Assembly: GCF_905404315.1 (NCBI RefSeq)
Contig: NC_066267.1
Span: forward strand, 8,198,501 to 8,262,500
Direction of reading: 5' to 3'
From: Leptidea sinapis
Lineage: Eukaryota > Arthropoda > Insecta > Lepidoptera > Pieridae
Length of the DNA stretch: 64,000 nucleotides
The translations under genes and the position numbers were made by a program. Below are positions 1 to 10,689 of the stretch, one piece after another (the stretch's first letter is position 1; every line of letters begins with the position of its first letter). The notes beneath the pieces were generated by a model. That model saw only the letters and a program-made list of their open reading frames with translations, did no database searches and was not told the DNA's origin.

Positions 1-234
1 TACGGGTTGCGATATGGTAGATAGCCGGCGGTCACACACTCTTGCAATACCAGAGGAATCACAAGAGTGTTGCCGGCCTTTAAGGAAGGTGTACGCGCTT
101 TTTTTGAAGGTATCCATGTCGTATCGTCCCGACAACACCGCACAAGGAAGCTCACTTCACAGCTTTGTGGTATGTGGATGAAAGTTCCTTGAAAACGGCA
201 CTGTCGAGGAACGCCACACATCCGGATGGTGGGG
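1..234 (-). mobile_element. 3' end of a jockey/CR1-type LINE, cut by the window edge
   Basis: On the minus strand this is the coding tail of a LINE ORF2 (HHLDVWRS-type C-terminus, decayed here) and the start of its 3' UTR. It matches the copies at 14218-14515, 21490-21908 and 63408-63552. The left end is truncated by the window. Confidence 0.75.
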
Positions 235-281
235 AACTTAACTTTAAAATGGAGACAGCAAGTTCATTACTTTAGCTGAGC

Positions 282-352
282 ACCTGTGGGTGGCGGTGAT
301 CACTTAACACCAGGTGACCCGTACGCTCGTTTGTTCTCCTTTTCCGTAAAAA
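282..352 (+). mobile_element. 3' UTR fragment of the same LINE family, inverted
   Basis: About 70 bp of the LINE 3' UTR (GCGGTGATCACTTAACACC core, then TTTCCGTAAAAA). It runs opposite to the fragment at 1-234, so the two form a small inverted pair 48 bp apart. Confidence 0.65.
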
Positions 353-405
353 TATCACGTTAGCGTTCACATACAGCTCTTACGTAAATGATTAGATGAC
401 AATAC

Positions 406-571
406 CTTAGTGGAAGTCATGTCTATCATGACAGGGAAGGCCGGCATCCGCGGTGGACCACCCTGCTGCTTGGCCAGCTTCGCGAACAGTCCTCCAACTG
501 GCGTGTCGCTCGTGTCCTGGGGCGCCGGTGGTCTGGACTCCACACCAAACCCGTTCACACGATGGAAGTAG
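406..571 (-). CDS. Exon C of the same unidentified gene
   Basis: Exon of 166 bp with acceptor cattgtttcag. One base completes a GAC (Asp) codon from exon B, so the join reads PAN-D-YFHRVNGFG. Then come 55 codons, including a Pro-rich part (ESRPPAPQDTSDTP), GGLFAKLAKQQGGPPRMP and FPVMIDMTSTK. The chosen donor (AAG then gtattg) leaves phase 0. Two alternatives exist: a stronger donor 22 bp further on (ending at 384, then gtaaga), or read-through to TGA at 367-369 as the last coding exon, adding 12 residues (VLSSNHLRKSCM). Sequence alone does not decide between them. The LFAKLAKQ segment is amphipathic, and the MIDMT segment could be a short interaction motif; both are inference. LINE debris lies immediately downstream (1-352). 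Confidence 0.72.
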
Positions 572-611
572 CTGAAACAATGTCGCTCTTGAAACAATCG
601 TACACAGCTGA

Positions 612-760
612 TCTCTAAGCCTAGTGATAAATAGGCACTGGCTTTAGGCTAATGATCCTGGGTTCGAAGTCAGCTTACAAGGTCAGCCAGTAGATGCAAT
701 CATTTGTATGATAGATATGTTTACATATGGATATATGGACATGACGTCGATGACATCACA
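612..760 (+). repeat. Possible decayed tRNA-derived SINE head
   Basis: Contains CCTGGGTTCGAA, close to a pol III B box, followed by an AT-rich body resembling that of the SINE at 55640-55910. The downstream T-stem pairing is lost. Confidence 0.35.
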
Positions 761-869
761 TCGTCGCTTTGTTACGGTGTGCAAAACAAGCATCACTAAT
801 TCATATCCTACTATTATTATTAATAAATAAACTAGCTATAAAAATGTTAAAGTTTAAGGTGTTGTGTAT

Positions 870-1255
870 CTTAATCAAATCAAAATCACTTTATTTACGT
901 CTACAGGTAGGAATTGACACTAATAAACGTCAAAAAATATTTTTTCTTATTGCATCTACCGCTACTCCGTAAAGGGTTGACCTAATGAGAAGAAGTAGCA
1001 AGAAACTCATTGCCACTCTTTTAAATCAAGATTTACATTTTCATCGTTTCACAAACCATTTCAATTACAATATAATATGTAAAGTGATGCAACAAACATA
1101 CTTTGAGTATAAAGTCAAATAGTCAATGGCTTCAAAACAAAAGTTATTGAGTACAGTAGCTGCATCATCCACACAAACCGTAAATAAATAAAGGTATTTT
1201 GCGAGCATTTCATAAGCGATTATAAAAAATATATAATAACTTTAAGAATCTTAAG
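870..1255 (-). mobile_element. LINE 3' UTR fragment
   Basis: Minus-oriented copy of a lepidopteran LINE tail. It starts with the TCAAAATCACTTTATT terminus and contains the GCAAGAAACTCATTGCCACTC block that recurs at 41600-41800 and, diverged, at 44695-44790, 57555-57800 and 58795-59010. No coding remnant remains. Confidence 0.6.
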
Positions 1256-1322
1256 CAAAGCTTCCGGTAATACAATTATCCTTGTAAGCATATGAATATT
1301 CTTATATTCCCGAGAGCTTATG

Positions 1323-1690
1323 CAAGTGGACCTACAGCTTCCTCACTGGGCGCAGCATACAGGTCGAACCCGAAACCCGTGAACGCTGCAGTGCCCCAAG
1401 GCTGTGTGCTATCTCCCACGCTGTTTCTTCTGCATATCAATGATAAGTTGGACATCTCCAACATACATTGCTATGCAGACGACAACACTGGTGATGCCGT
1501 ATACACGGGCCATGCAGATTTCTCTAGGGAAATCGTCGACCAGTGCCGGAAAAACTTGTGTCTTCTATCGAGTCCTCTCTTGAGAAGGTCGCAGATTGGG
1601 GTCAATTGAACCTTGTCCAATTTAACCCCCAGAAGACTCAAGTTTGCGTGTTTACCACTAAAAAACCCCCATTTGTCGTATCACCGCCGA
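1323..1690 (+). pseudogene. Reverse transcriptase palm fragment of a jockey/CR1-type LINE
   Basis: Broken piece of a non-LTR retrotransposon ORF2. In the first frame it shows VPQGCVLSPTLFLLHIND (RT block preceding the active site; bases from about 1391) and CYADD (bases 1469-1483), the catalytic Asp pair that binds metal during cDNA synthesis. A frameshift in the A-run near 1548-1555 moves the reading into another frame, which continues SSIESSLEKVADWG and LNLVQFNPQKTQV, the usual continuation. Similarity stops near 1690. No endonuclease domain, fingers region or 5' end is present, so the copy is dead. It probably belongs to the same family as the HHLDVWRS tails, because both pieces occur in one ORF in elements known to me; the sequence here does not prove the link. 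Confidence 0.85.
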
Positions 1691-2012
1691 ATAACAGACG
1701 ATTTTGCCGCCAAATCAGTTTGATTTGGATTGGATCGCAATCAACAATAAATATTTACTTTCATGCTGCGCTATTAAAATGATTAGAAGGAAATAAAAGT
1801 AAATAAGCTCGATTGGATACAGTCCACATCCGTACATTTATGACTCTCATTCAAAATAAACGGTTGGTTAATAATTTACGATTGGTCCTCATTACGGTCC
1901 AGAGCAAAGTTATGCAACAACTTGTTCAAGAACGGATGTGTTGTTACACCGTCGACGGATGTACGGCGCCTCGGGTCAACAGATATGTCAAAAGGTTAGA
2001 TAAACATCTATT

Positions 2013-2216
2013 AACGGCGGTTTTCAATAATCTATCCTTAGTTTAACTTAGAGGTAACCAAACTATCCTTTTACGCTTACTAACATTTCAATAAACTATC
2101 GACATACAGCGACATATAACTATATTGGGCATAACTATGGACAGATATGATCTTGTCATTAAACGGTGACAGCAATGTATCCGTAACTAGAGATACGTTA
2201 TTGAAAACGGCCATAA
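2013..2216. mobile_element. MITE with ~28 bp inverted ends
   Basis: The ends GGCGGTTTTCAATAATCTAT and, reverse-complemented from the right, TGGCCGTTTTCAATAACGTA pair with a few mismatches over about 28 bp. The interior is AT-rich and non-coding. The size (~204 bp) fits a non-autonomous DNA transposon. Confidence 0.55.
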
Positions 2217-2279
2217 GTTGTTTTGGTTAACAAAGGTTTTTGAAGATATATTTATTTTGCCTCATTAGGTAAAAATTAT

Positions 2280-2695
2280 CAGAGTGAATTTTTACGATGT
2301 GCTCGCACACCGTCACGCAAATTCAACACCCTGACGTTAGCTGGTCAACAAAACCATTTGTATCATAGTTCATCTACCAAGCCTCTTGTAACACACATCG
2401 CATATCTACTGAACCATAATCAATGGACGAGATTTAAATAAATTTCAATTTATATGCATGTTAACAAAGTATAAAAATAATTTAATAAGATTTTAATTTC
2501 ACTTTATCTAACTAAACTACTGTATACAGTATAATAATATTTTCATTGATTGTATTTAATACCTTCTTTATAACAATATTGTTCTTTTTACAAACGTAAA
2601 ATAGAACGAAGAATATTTTTTTTAAGGATTTTTGTTGCATTACCCCAAAGAAGAATAACTACTACTTGCATGCGTACATAACGTATACACACACT
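2280..2695 (-). repeat. Unclassified ~430 bp dispersed repeat, copy 1
   Basis: Reverse orientation of the segments at 6855-7290 and 35845-36230. Shared landmarks in order (minus strand) are GTACGCA, TTCTTCTTTGGGGTAA-like, ACCATTGATTATGG-like and a GTGCGAGCACATCGTAAA-like end next to a TTCACTCTG block. No coding potential or obvious TIR. Confidence 0.6.
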
Positions 2696-2699
2696 TTTT

Positions 2700-3470
2700 T
2701 AGTAACTATAAGCTTAAAATTTAATACCATATATACTGTTAATAATAACTTAAAGGGCACACACCTTCCAGAAAAAGCAGGACGAAATGGGTCTAGAAGG
2801 AAAGTTCACATTTCAGAAGGAAAGAAGCCTAGGATGGACTTAACTCACGCAAATTTATTTATTTCCTTCAAATTATTATTTTTTTTATTTACATCGTGGA
2901 AGGGCTTTGTAATTTTCAGAGATAGCTTTGAATTTTAATGTTTTGAGAAAACTATTACTCTTTTTAATAACGAACTTAGCAAATTCGTTCTTTATACTTA
3001 TACTTTCCGGAGCGTGAATCGTTATTTTTTTTATATTTTAACAACAACAGATAGGAAGCCTAGGATAACGAGAAAAAGAGCGTACTAATCGGCTAATAGC
3101 TGTCATATTATAAGAAGACAATACTTGAAGGATTCATCGTCATAATTATTTATTCCTTAAGTAACTTGCGAACAAATTACACGAACATAGCTTTAATAAA
3201 TCTAAGCAGGAAGGTAACTCGCCAACATATTTACTTAACAATTATGCACCGCAGCGTCGGCGTGGGCTTAAGGACAACACAGCACAATCCAAATAGTTTA
3301 TTTGGCTCAATAAACGTAGTGCACAATAACCACCAACTACAAATACTACAAAACTATGATAATACAACATAAAATTACAGTTACTACAACAAATATTAAG
3401 TACTTCTCATTAGGAAGAAAAATTATTTTATTTAGAACTACTACTTACCTACATCTTTATAATATTTACT
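2700..3470. other. AT-rich non-coding DNA
   Basis: Short chance ORFs only. I see no repeat match within the window and no splice-bounded coding sequence. Confidence 0.5.
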
Positions 3471-3474
3471 TGCC

Positions 3475-4045
3475 TGGCCATAAATACTGTTACAACTAAA
3501 ATTAACCAGAATATTACATTTAAATTTGGATTATATTACATTTTGGTGCCAAGACATTGTACAATATTTTTCGATATTAAAATGGAGTGGGGTGATAAAG
3601 AGAACCGAATCGCTGTGATTGCATTACACAAAGTAGGTATGGAGCTAAATGCAATTTTTAAAACTTTCCATACGCTTGGTTTTAGTGAAATGTTTGTGTA
3701 TCGATCTATTAATAGGTACAATGAGACCTTCTCTGTTTGTGACAGAAAGAGATCTGGCCGTCCACGTAGTGTTCGTACAAAGATGGTGGTCAAAGCAATA
3801 AAGGAAAGAATTCCAAGAAATCCTGTCCCAAAGCAAAAGATTTTATCTCGGGAGATGAAGAAATCACCTAGAACCATGTCGCGTACTTTAAAAGATGACT
3901 TAGGACTTGTAGCCTATAAGAGACGTACTGTTCATTTCTTAACTGATAATTTAAAAAAGAATAGGGTGGTAAAATCGAAATAACCACTGAAGCGGTACGC
4001 AAAGGGAGGTCACAGGAAATGTTTTGTTTACGTGAATGTGTGTCA
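3475..4045 (+). mobile_element. Truncated mariner-like transposon (5' half)
   Basis: Begins with the terminal motif TGGCCATAAATACTGTTACA and carries the N-terminal half of a mariner transposase. From the Met codon at 3582 it reads MEWGDKENRIAVIALHKVG, covering the first helix-turn-helix; a second DNA-binding region ends in the GRPRSVRT linker; then come SREMKKSPRTMSRTLKDDLG and NRVVKSK before TAA at 3981-3983. After the stop a shifted frame continues KRYAKGGHRK, and similarity fades just before where the first catalytic Asp is expected. The DDD catalytic domain and the right terminal repeat are missing, so the copy is inactive. Family is rosa/irritans-like by sequence style (inference). A second relic of the same family lies at 53320. 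Confidence 0.85.
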
Positions 4046-4597
4046 AAAAAAATTATATTTAATTTATTTTAGCAATTCAGTTTGTTTTTCCCTTTTAAGT
4101 TGGCAGAACCAGTGTTAGGAAAGATCGCTCTTTGCGGACGGATTATTAATTTCGGAACAACTTGTAAGCAATCTAGTAGCGTAGCACTGACACCTACTCC
4201 GTGCCGTCTTATGCGACCACGTAACGTGAGTAAAATTTTGTTTCATAAATATATAATTAGTATATATGAAAATATCAATTATTTACTGAAAAGTTTAGAA
4301 TTATTTTGTTACGATTAAGGTTACATAGTTCGTATATACCCGTGTGTTAATTTTATAGCGCCACGCTGTATAGCTACACAACACTACTAAGTGGTTCTTT
4401 TATCTGTAGACTTACCAAAACACGAAAAAATGGGGTCTGATCGATAGCGGTGCCAAATTCTAAGAAAGCGCACTAAATTATTATTACTATATTCGGTTAA
4501 TTTGTGAATTGCAGGAGAGTCCAATTAGAGATTACAGAAAGAGAGATAAGGGAACATTTACACCTACCCACATTCACATATAGATTTAAACTTAGAT
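4046..4597. other. Non-coding DNA
   Basis: No gene or recognised repeat seen. The ORF at 4082-4318 has no features of a real protein. Confidence 0.45.
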
Positions 4598-5133
4598 AAT
4601 TTATGCGTCTAGACTCTAGATAAAGTCACTTTTTTTTATGAAAATAAGGGACGAGACGAGCAGGACGTACAGCTGATGGTAATGGATACGCCCTGCCAAT
4701 TACAATGCAGTGCTGCTCAGGATTCTTGAAAAACCCCAAATATTCTGAGTGGCACTACAACTGCGCTCGTCACCTTGAGACATAAGATGTTAGGTCTCAT
4801 TTGCCCAGTAATTTCACTAGCTACGGCGCCCTTCAGACCGAAACACAGTAATGCTAACAGATTACTGTTTCACGGCAGAAATAGGCGCCGTTGTGGTACC
4901 CATAATCTAGCCGGCATCCTGTGCAAAGGAGCCTCCCACTGGCTGTTAGACAGCCATTGAAAACAGGGCAGGAATATTAGTTTAGTGTGCGTGACAAGCT
5001 ACGTGTTACACTAGCGATTTATATGACAATTTGTGTTAGCGTGCGTGAATTGCTCAAAATAGAGGTTAGTTCTAAAGTCTATTTTTATTCAACGATTTCA
5101 CAACTGTCGTGGTCTATCTAGACGTATAAATGA
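4598..5133. mobile_element. MITE with TIR containing TATACGTCTAGATAGA, split by a SINE-like element
   Basis: The left end reads TTTATGCGTCTAGACTCTAG; the right end, reverse-complemented, reads ATTTATACGTCTAGATAGAC. The interior right half (GACAAGCTACGTGTTACAC) is shared with the copy at 61487-61914. The SINE-like element at 4630-4943 sits inside it. Confidence 0.6.
4630..4943 (-). mobile_element. SINE-like ~310 bp repeat (family S), copy 1
   Basis: On the minus strand it starts GGAGGCTCCTTTGCACAGGA and ends in CCCTTATTTTCATAAAAAAA, a poly-A-type 3' end. Near the 3' end it has a hairpin with arms GTGCCGCTCAG and CTGAGCGGCAC (altered to CTGAGTGGCAC here). It has no ORF. I recognise the family as widespread in Lepidoptera; whether it is a true SINE or a non-coding LINE tail is not settled here. 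Confidence 0.8.
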
Positions 5134-6185
5134 TTTAAGGATTTAAATTTGAAAATAGAAATACATTTCAGATTCAAAATAATCTTTCTGATCATGTATT
5201 TCATAGCCGTAGCAATTTTATTAATTATCAACAAATCATTTAGTCATCCATAGAATATTAATGGAGCCATTAAAATAAAACATACATTAATATTGATAAC
5301 GAAATGATTGATAAAGATAATATAAAATTAGGTTGGGGAATAAGTTTCTTCGCATTTCAAATGAATATTCATACTCATTTTTTTCAAAGTTTATCTACAT
5401 TTGATTGCGTATATGTGCCTTTTTGTTCAATAACTTTTTGCCATCTTGTAGATCCCGATGCTAAAGAAATATTGGTATCAAAAAAATCTCTTTGACTGTT
5501 TTAATCATATATAAAAAAGAAAAGATGTCATCGTATGACACCAAGCTCTTGTACGGCTGTATACAGCCTCATCTAAATTCAATCGTAAATTAGCGAGATC
5601 GATTTTTCAATACATACTCTGCTTTCAGTATAACAATAAGTGATTTATGGGTCATTTCGACGATTTGTTTTACCAGCCTAGCGAAACTCTCTAAGAAAAA
5701 AGTGATTCACTCGATTGTATGAAACGTGCAGTCATTGACAGATTGACAGATAACGGCTATAATCATGTTAAAAACGGAGATAGCCGAAATACACTACGTT
5801 TTAAGCAACGGTTTGCTTTCAAACTTAGCTGGATTATGCTTCGTAGCCAATCGCAATACAGTAATTACTACTATTTCAAACTTATATCAAATGACTGCAC
5901 GGTTCATACTAAACTAAATTTCAATTTTTAGTTAGGAAGTACCGCCCCTTATTACGTAGTATTTACATCCTCTTGGTGTTGTACAGTCCACGTATGGGAC
6001 GACAAATTGGTATTATTAGATATTGAATGAATGTGACTGATAAGCGTTGTCTTTATTATTTTATTTTATTTATAGCTTTATTTCCTTACATCTATACATT
6101 AAGATATTTACTTATAAATTGTATTTCTTAGTATGTGTTAGTATTTCACTATTTTAAATAAAAAATACCAATTTTGTTAGTATAA
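5134..6185. other. AT-rich non-coding DNA
   Basis: Nothing recognised. An ORF at 5719-5931 looks like chance. Confidence 0.45.
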
Positions 6186-6515
6186 TTAGTTATTAATTTC
6201 GACATAAGGACCGCCTTTAGCGGTAAAAGCCTCCTCCATTGATTTCCACTTGTTCCTGTCTCTTGCAATTCTTGTCCACATCTTTCCTGCTGTTTCTACT
6301 ATGTCATCGCTCCATCTCTTATCAGGCCTGCCTCGATTTCGTTTCCTATTTATAGGGTACCAATTCGTTACTACTTTGGACCATCTTTCGTCTTTTGTTC
6401 TTTGTATATGTCCATCCCATTTCCATTTTAAACGTAGAACAGATAAGGCTACATCTTTTGTTTTGGTTTTATTTCTTATTGTGACATTTTTAATTTTGTC
6501 TCTTATTCTTAGCCA
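6186..6515 (-). pseudogene. C-terminal fragment of an RTE-type reverse transcriptase
   Basis: A 109-codon open frame on the minus strand, bounded by an in-frame TAA upstream (6516-6518) and ending at TAA (6186-6188). It has no early Met, so a Met-started ORF search misses it. It reads LRLKWKWDGHIQRTKDERWS, then NWYPINRKRNRGRPDKRWSD, then ETAGKMWTRIARDRNKWKS and MEEAFTAKGG. The order W-x-GH, GRPxxRWxDD, W-x-RxAxDRxxW and EEAF is the standard end of RTE-clade and related endonuclease-reverse transcriptases. The palm, fingers and endonuclease are missing. The frame is intact, so the insertion may be fairly recent or the stretch short by chance. It is a 5'-truncated relic, not a host gene. Confidence 0.85.
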
Positions 6516-6854
6516 TTACTATAAGAATCTATAAATAAAGATTGCCGTACTGGATTGTAGATTCAGGATCGATTTATGGATGATAGTATAAATAATAATT
6601 AATTAGCGAATCGAGTATTAAAATCGACCGTTACTCGATGATAATATTCGATTGCTCTTGGTCCTAACATAAGCTTCCAAAGAAATTCAAATGGAGACGA
6701 GTGAGCCTTTTTGTTGTGCAAAGCAACAGTGAATTTTTGCTTTGCAATCATTAGCTGGCTTTTATTAGGCGTTAAAAATACAGATAAACAGAAACATCTA
6801 TTCATCATTTAGTAAATTTAAAAAAGCTTACGTGTACAATATTTAAACTTAGAA

Positions 6855-7290
6855 AAAGTGTGTGTGTAGGTACGTTATGTACGCACGCAAGAAGTTATTC
6901 TTCTTTGGCGTGACAAAAGAAAAACGTATTCCTCGTGCTATTTTACGTTTATAGAAAAAACAATATTAGAAGGTATTAGATACAACCAATGAAAATATTG
7001 TTCTTCCGCATAATTTAGTTAACGTGTTATTAAATACCATTAAATTATTTTTATACAATTAGAGAGATTTTTTTTTATTTTTTTTAATACTTATATATAT
7101 ATTTTTTTATATAATTCTCGTCCATTGGTTGTTTTTCAGTAGCCATATGAGATAAAAGAGACTTGGTAGCTGAAGTATGATACAAATGGTCTATAGTTAA
7201 CCAGCTAACGTCAGGGTCTCGCGTCTCGCATTTGCATGACGGTGTGCGCACGCATCGTAAAAATTCACTCTGCCAATTTTACCCTAACGC
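6855..7290 (+). repeat. Unclassified ~430 bp dispersed repeat, copy 2
   Basis: The best-preserved copy of the family also at 2280-2695 and 35845-36230. It starts near TACGTTATGTACGCACGCAA, contains GTTATTCTTCTTTGGCGT and CGTCCATTGGTTG, and ends near GGTGTGCGCACGCATCGTAA followed by AAATTCACTCTG. Confidence 0.65.
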
Positions 7291-7299
7291 CCCAACAGA

Positions 7300-8003
7300 A
7301 ATATAACTTCAATAACACAATTATCATCCCACAGAATGTCAAGTACATAAGAGACAAGCATTCGATGCACACACACACAAAATCTCGACATTAATCGGAC
7401 AACGTTATTTACTTTGCCATCTCATTAGAAGAAATAATATTTATCACTAGCTGCAGGTGTTTCAATATATACAACATTAGCATTCAAGCGCTAAGTGATA
7501 ATGAAACCCAAGAAACTCGCTCTTATTACGATCGACATAAGTCACTCGAGTTGAAATGTCGCGTGACGACGAGAAGACATTCAGGCACCAATGGACGAAT
7601 CATAATTAAAATTGACAGAGGTCGGCGACCCCGCACCGTGAGATGAACAATTCATTAATATAACATAAGCCCGGGCAGCGGGTTCTCACGAATCATGTAA
7701 ATTTGTCGACTAAACGCAAGCTGTTATCGAATCGATTAATATGCAAATTGTTTTGGGCATCACTAGGCGGTCGGTGAACCGTTGACTCGGGTCGTGTCGC
7801 CTGTATATAATATACTTGACTCATAAATATACAGCTCTATTTAGTTTGGTAATTAAATACGTCATCTAGCAACGAAATACAATCTTAGAGAAATGCAAAT
7901 ATGAATTTACTAATGGAAAATATTGAATATGGAATTAGTTTCTATACGGTCCAAATCTTGGACAATATTGAGATAGCAATAGCTAAATTAAGTGTTCAAA
8001 GGC
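7300..8003. other. Non-coding DNA with a moderately GC-rich patch
   Basis: 7540-7810 is less AT-rich than its surroundings, without an ORF or repeat match. It could be conserved regulatory sequence in the long intron, but nothing here proves that. Confidence 0.3.
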
Positions 8004-8168
8004 AAATGCAGTGTGGGTCAAGATCTTTGAAAAACCCATAAAGTTCCAAACCGCAACATAATTGCGCTAGAGACATAAAATAACTCTCTTTAGCACAATA
8101 ATCTCTCTAGGAAAGACGCCCTTCGAAACATTGCACATAAATTCTAGCACATTACTGGTAGACCGGAG
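8004..8168 (-). mobile_element. Highly decayed family S copy
   Basis: Retains the order ATGCAGTGTGGG, TTGAAAAACCC, ATTGCGCT, GACATAA, GGCGCCC-like and CACATTACT at reduced identity. It is one of the oldest copies in the window. Confidence 0.55.
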
Positions 8169-8226
8169 AACAAAGCATCTAGGATGTATGGAACCTAAGA
8201 ACGAGGATGATTTTAAACCACAAGAA

Positions 8227-8800
8227 GATATACTAGGATGCCGCAATCGCTCGTCGTGCCGCTTCGCTGCGGCTTATAGTTGAGCGAAGCGAGGTAAACT
8301 ATGTCTGTACTCTGTGTACAAAAACAAAACAAAATTAATCCAAACAAAAACAATAAAAAGAATCTTTCGGAATTTGGTACCATATTTAAACATGAGGAAT
8401 TAACGCCTTATTTGGTCACATGAGAAACTTGGGCTTATTTGCAAATTCAATAACTAAGAACCTGGCAGTTGAATCACTCTCGATTGATAGCAGTGTTATA
8501 ATTAAGACATATTGTGATTTGATCAACAGGCTCAATTTTTAAATAAATATAAATAGCGCGTGCTAATTTAGAATAGTTTGTAAATCATGTTTGTTTTTAA
8601 TTATAAAAATTTAATCAAGTCGAAATTCAAAATCTCTCTCTGTCTCTAAAATAACCTAGAAATTTTCGAAAGCTTTCTATGAGATCAAAATTTTTTAAAA
8701 TCAGTCCAGAAATGGCCTTGAAACAATTTAATACAGAAATCAAATGGAGTCACTCGGTGGGAGCTCCGCTCAGTTTCGCGTCGCTTCGCTCAAAAAATAA
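8227..8800. repeat. AT-rich block edged by GC-rich GCTTCGCT motifs
   Basis: 8235-8300 and 8755-8800 both contain GCTTCGCT or its reverse complement in GC-rich patches, separated by about 450 bp of AT-rich non-coding DNA. It may be one decayed element; class unknown. Confidence 0.25.
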
Positions 8801-9234
8801 AATTTCAAGCTCTAAGTAGCTTGATACAAAATAAAAAATAATTATATTTGCAGTTACTTCAATAATATTTTATCATCAGTTGCAAGCCTAAAATTTGTTC
8901 ATTATCCAATTCGTTTTATGTTGTTTCTGGGTCATATATTTTCTTGTGAACTTAAAAATTATATCTATATTATTATAAAGTCTCGCTTGTCCACACCATT
9001 TTATTGATATCAATGTTAATAAAATTAAATTCGAAATAGATTGTGCTGTCTTTGTTATTCAAATAATACTATTATAATGCAAATTAATTAGTTATTAACA
9101 ATGTTATCGATTACATCGCATCTGTTTAGATACAGATGCGTGCCAAGCAGTCTGGTGCGAACGGAACTATTTTATGTCTTCGTAAAACAATCTATAATTG
9201 TTGTTGATTATATCTTCAGATATATTCAGTTTGT

Positions 9235-9515
9235 CGGGAAATAGGAGGACTTCCGGATACTCCATAGGGAGTGCCGATTGCGCCTCTCTCTACCCAAGAG
9301 GAGGTCGCCTTCGATTAAGGCTTATAGGGCACTTGCCTAAGGCCAACCTCAGGTGGTGTTAAGTTGGTAGACACTTAGATTTTACGTGAGTCCCACATAA
9401 TCAATTCAGACATAGGTCTGCGTGAGTATTCGTCACCTCCCTTCCGTCGATATCCCGGAGGCTAACGAGAGGAGAGAGGGCAACACTTTCCCTTTGGCTG
9501 GGCGCAAAAAATAAA
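9235..9515. repeat. GC-rich non-coding block, probable dispersed repeat
   Basis: About 280 bp clearly richer in GC than the neighbours, with no long frame on either strand. It resembles a LINE UTR in texture (CTCCTATTTCCCGACAAACT on the minus strand). Unclassified. Confidence 0.3.
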
Positions 9516-9519
9516 GGAC

Positions 9520-10118
9520 TTATTAGACATACCTTTGAACATTTCTAAAATTAGAATTACGTTTGTAGTTGTTTGTATCTTAAATGTAACTTACGTTCAC
9601 CAATACTTTACGTTGATCAAATATTATTTCGAGAAAAGACACCAGTGTTACGGGATATCAAGAAAAACTTCATAAATTAACATTTAGAGTAATATGTTTA
9701 GAGTTAAATAAAGTTTATTGGAATTCGTCTTTAGCGGTGTTATTTGAAGTGCATAATTAAAACAGATATGAACTAATAACGTAATGTAAACCTAGGCATA
9801 AGTTTCACTGACCGTTAAATTATTGTAATTATTGGTCAAATTAAATGAAGCAGTAATAATTGATTTGTGTTAGGTTATAATATTACAAAACGAAACCACT
9901 TCAATATTTGCATGTCTGTCAAGACTAAGCATATGTAACAACTCTTAAATTTGTAACAACTTTGACTTTGACTGTGACTTGACATTGACTTTAATACCAA
10001 TACCGGGATCCAATGACTCTATATCGCCTACGACTTGCCTTGTCTGACTCCAGCCGAGCACATCATTGAGTACTAGGGTATGATGAGTTTAATGGAGTTA
10101 AATTTACTGTCAATACTC
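9520..10118. other. Intron of the minus-strand gene
   Basis: AT-rich sequence between exons C and B, with no recognised element in this part. Confidence 0.5.
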
Positions 10119-10120
10119 AC

Positions 10121-10276
10121 TCATTGGCTGGATGTGTGTTGTATCTGGCGGCGAGTGATCGCATGATGTCCGAGTAGTTCCGCGGCGGAGGCGCTGGGGC
10201 GGGCGGTGCGTGTGGGCTGCCTCGCTCCGGCGGAGTACCAGGGTACGATGATGTCGAGGGAGTCACACTGCGAGAT
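10121..10276 (-). CDS. Exon B of the same unidentified gene
   Basis: Internal exon of 156 bp with an acceptor ending ttttgatag and a strong donor (AATGA then gtgagt). One base completes the codon split from exon A; 51 codons follow, and 2 nt (GA) remain. The peptide begins SRSVTPSTSSYPGTPPERGS, continues with a Pro/Ala-rich run (about residues 22-32), then has a conserved-looking segment NYSDIMRSLAARYN followed by THPAN. TP and SP dipeptides suggest a phosphorylated, disordered linker; the NYSDIMRSLAARYN stretch looks like a short helical motif. The exon is GC-rich, and no stop occurs in this frame. The intron to exon A is 1253 bp, and the intron to exon C is about 9.5 kb and full of repeats. 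No domain can be named from this exon alone. Frame agreement on both sides is the main reason for calling it real. Confidence 0.75.
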   Translation of the reverse strand: MSQCDSLDIIVPWYSAGARQPTRTARPSASAAELLGHHAITRRQIQHTSSQ

Positions 10277-10469
10277 CTATCAAAACACACTTTTGTAGCA
10301 ATGATGGTACTATTAAAACGAAATGTTAGTACTTACAAAAAAATATCATAAGCTTCATTAATATATAATTTAATATCGTATAGGTGGTTGGGTAATTCGA
10401 CTTGATTGCGATTGGCGTAAAGATATTGTTATCTAAACTATAAATCTACTTTTTTAAAGTAAGGATTAG

Positions 10470-10545
10470 GCGTTGTGGAAGTCTTTGAGGGATGTTTTCG
10501 TTCAGCGGTGGTGTCTTCGAGTCTGCCTGATTATTTTTGCGTACA
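10470..10545 (+). mobile_element. Decayed RTE 3' coding end
   Basis: GTTCAGCGGTGGTGTCTTCG resembles the VQQWTSSG-stop end seen intact at 11447-11506. It lies in intron A-B. Confidence 0.4.
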
Positions 10546-10689
10546 GTAGGTGCAATATGATTGAAAAAGAACAATAAGCAACGACATTTTAGATTATTTT
10601 CTGTATTGACTCAGCTTTTACAGTCTAGTCTAGTTGCAACCATTTCCAGTACACCACCAATTCTCCCCCAACCAAGGTCAAAAAGCAAG

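Noticed and set aside
4775..4960. 61-aa ORF repeated with variants at 12790-13041 and 61655-61861
   Set aside because: These are translations of the family S repeat, not proteins; frames are not conserved between copies.
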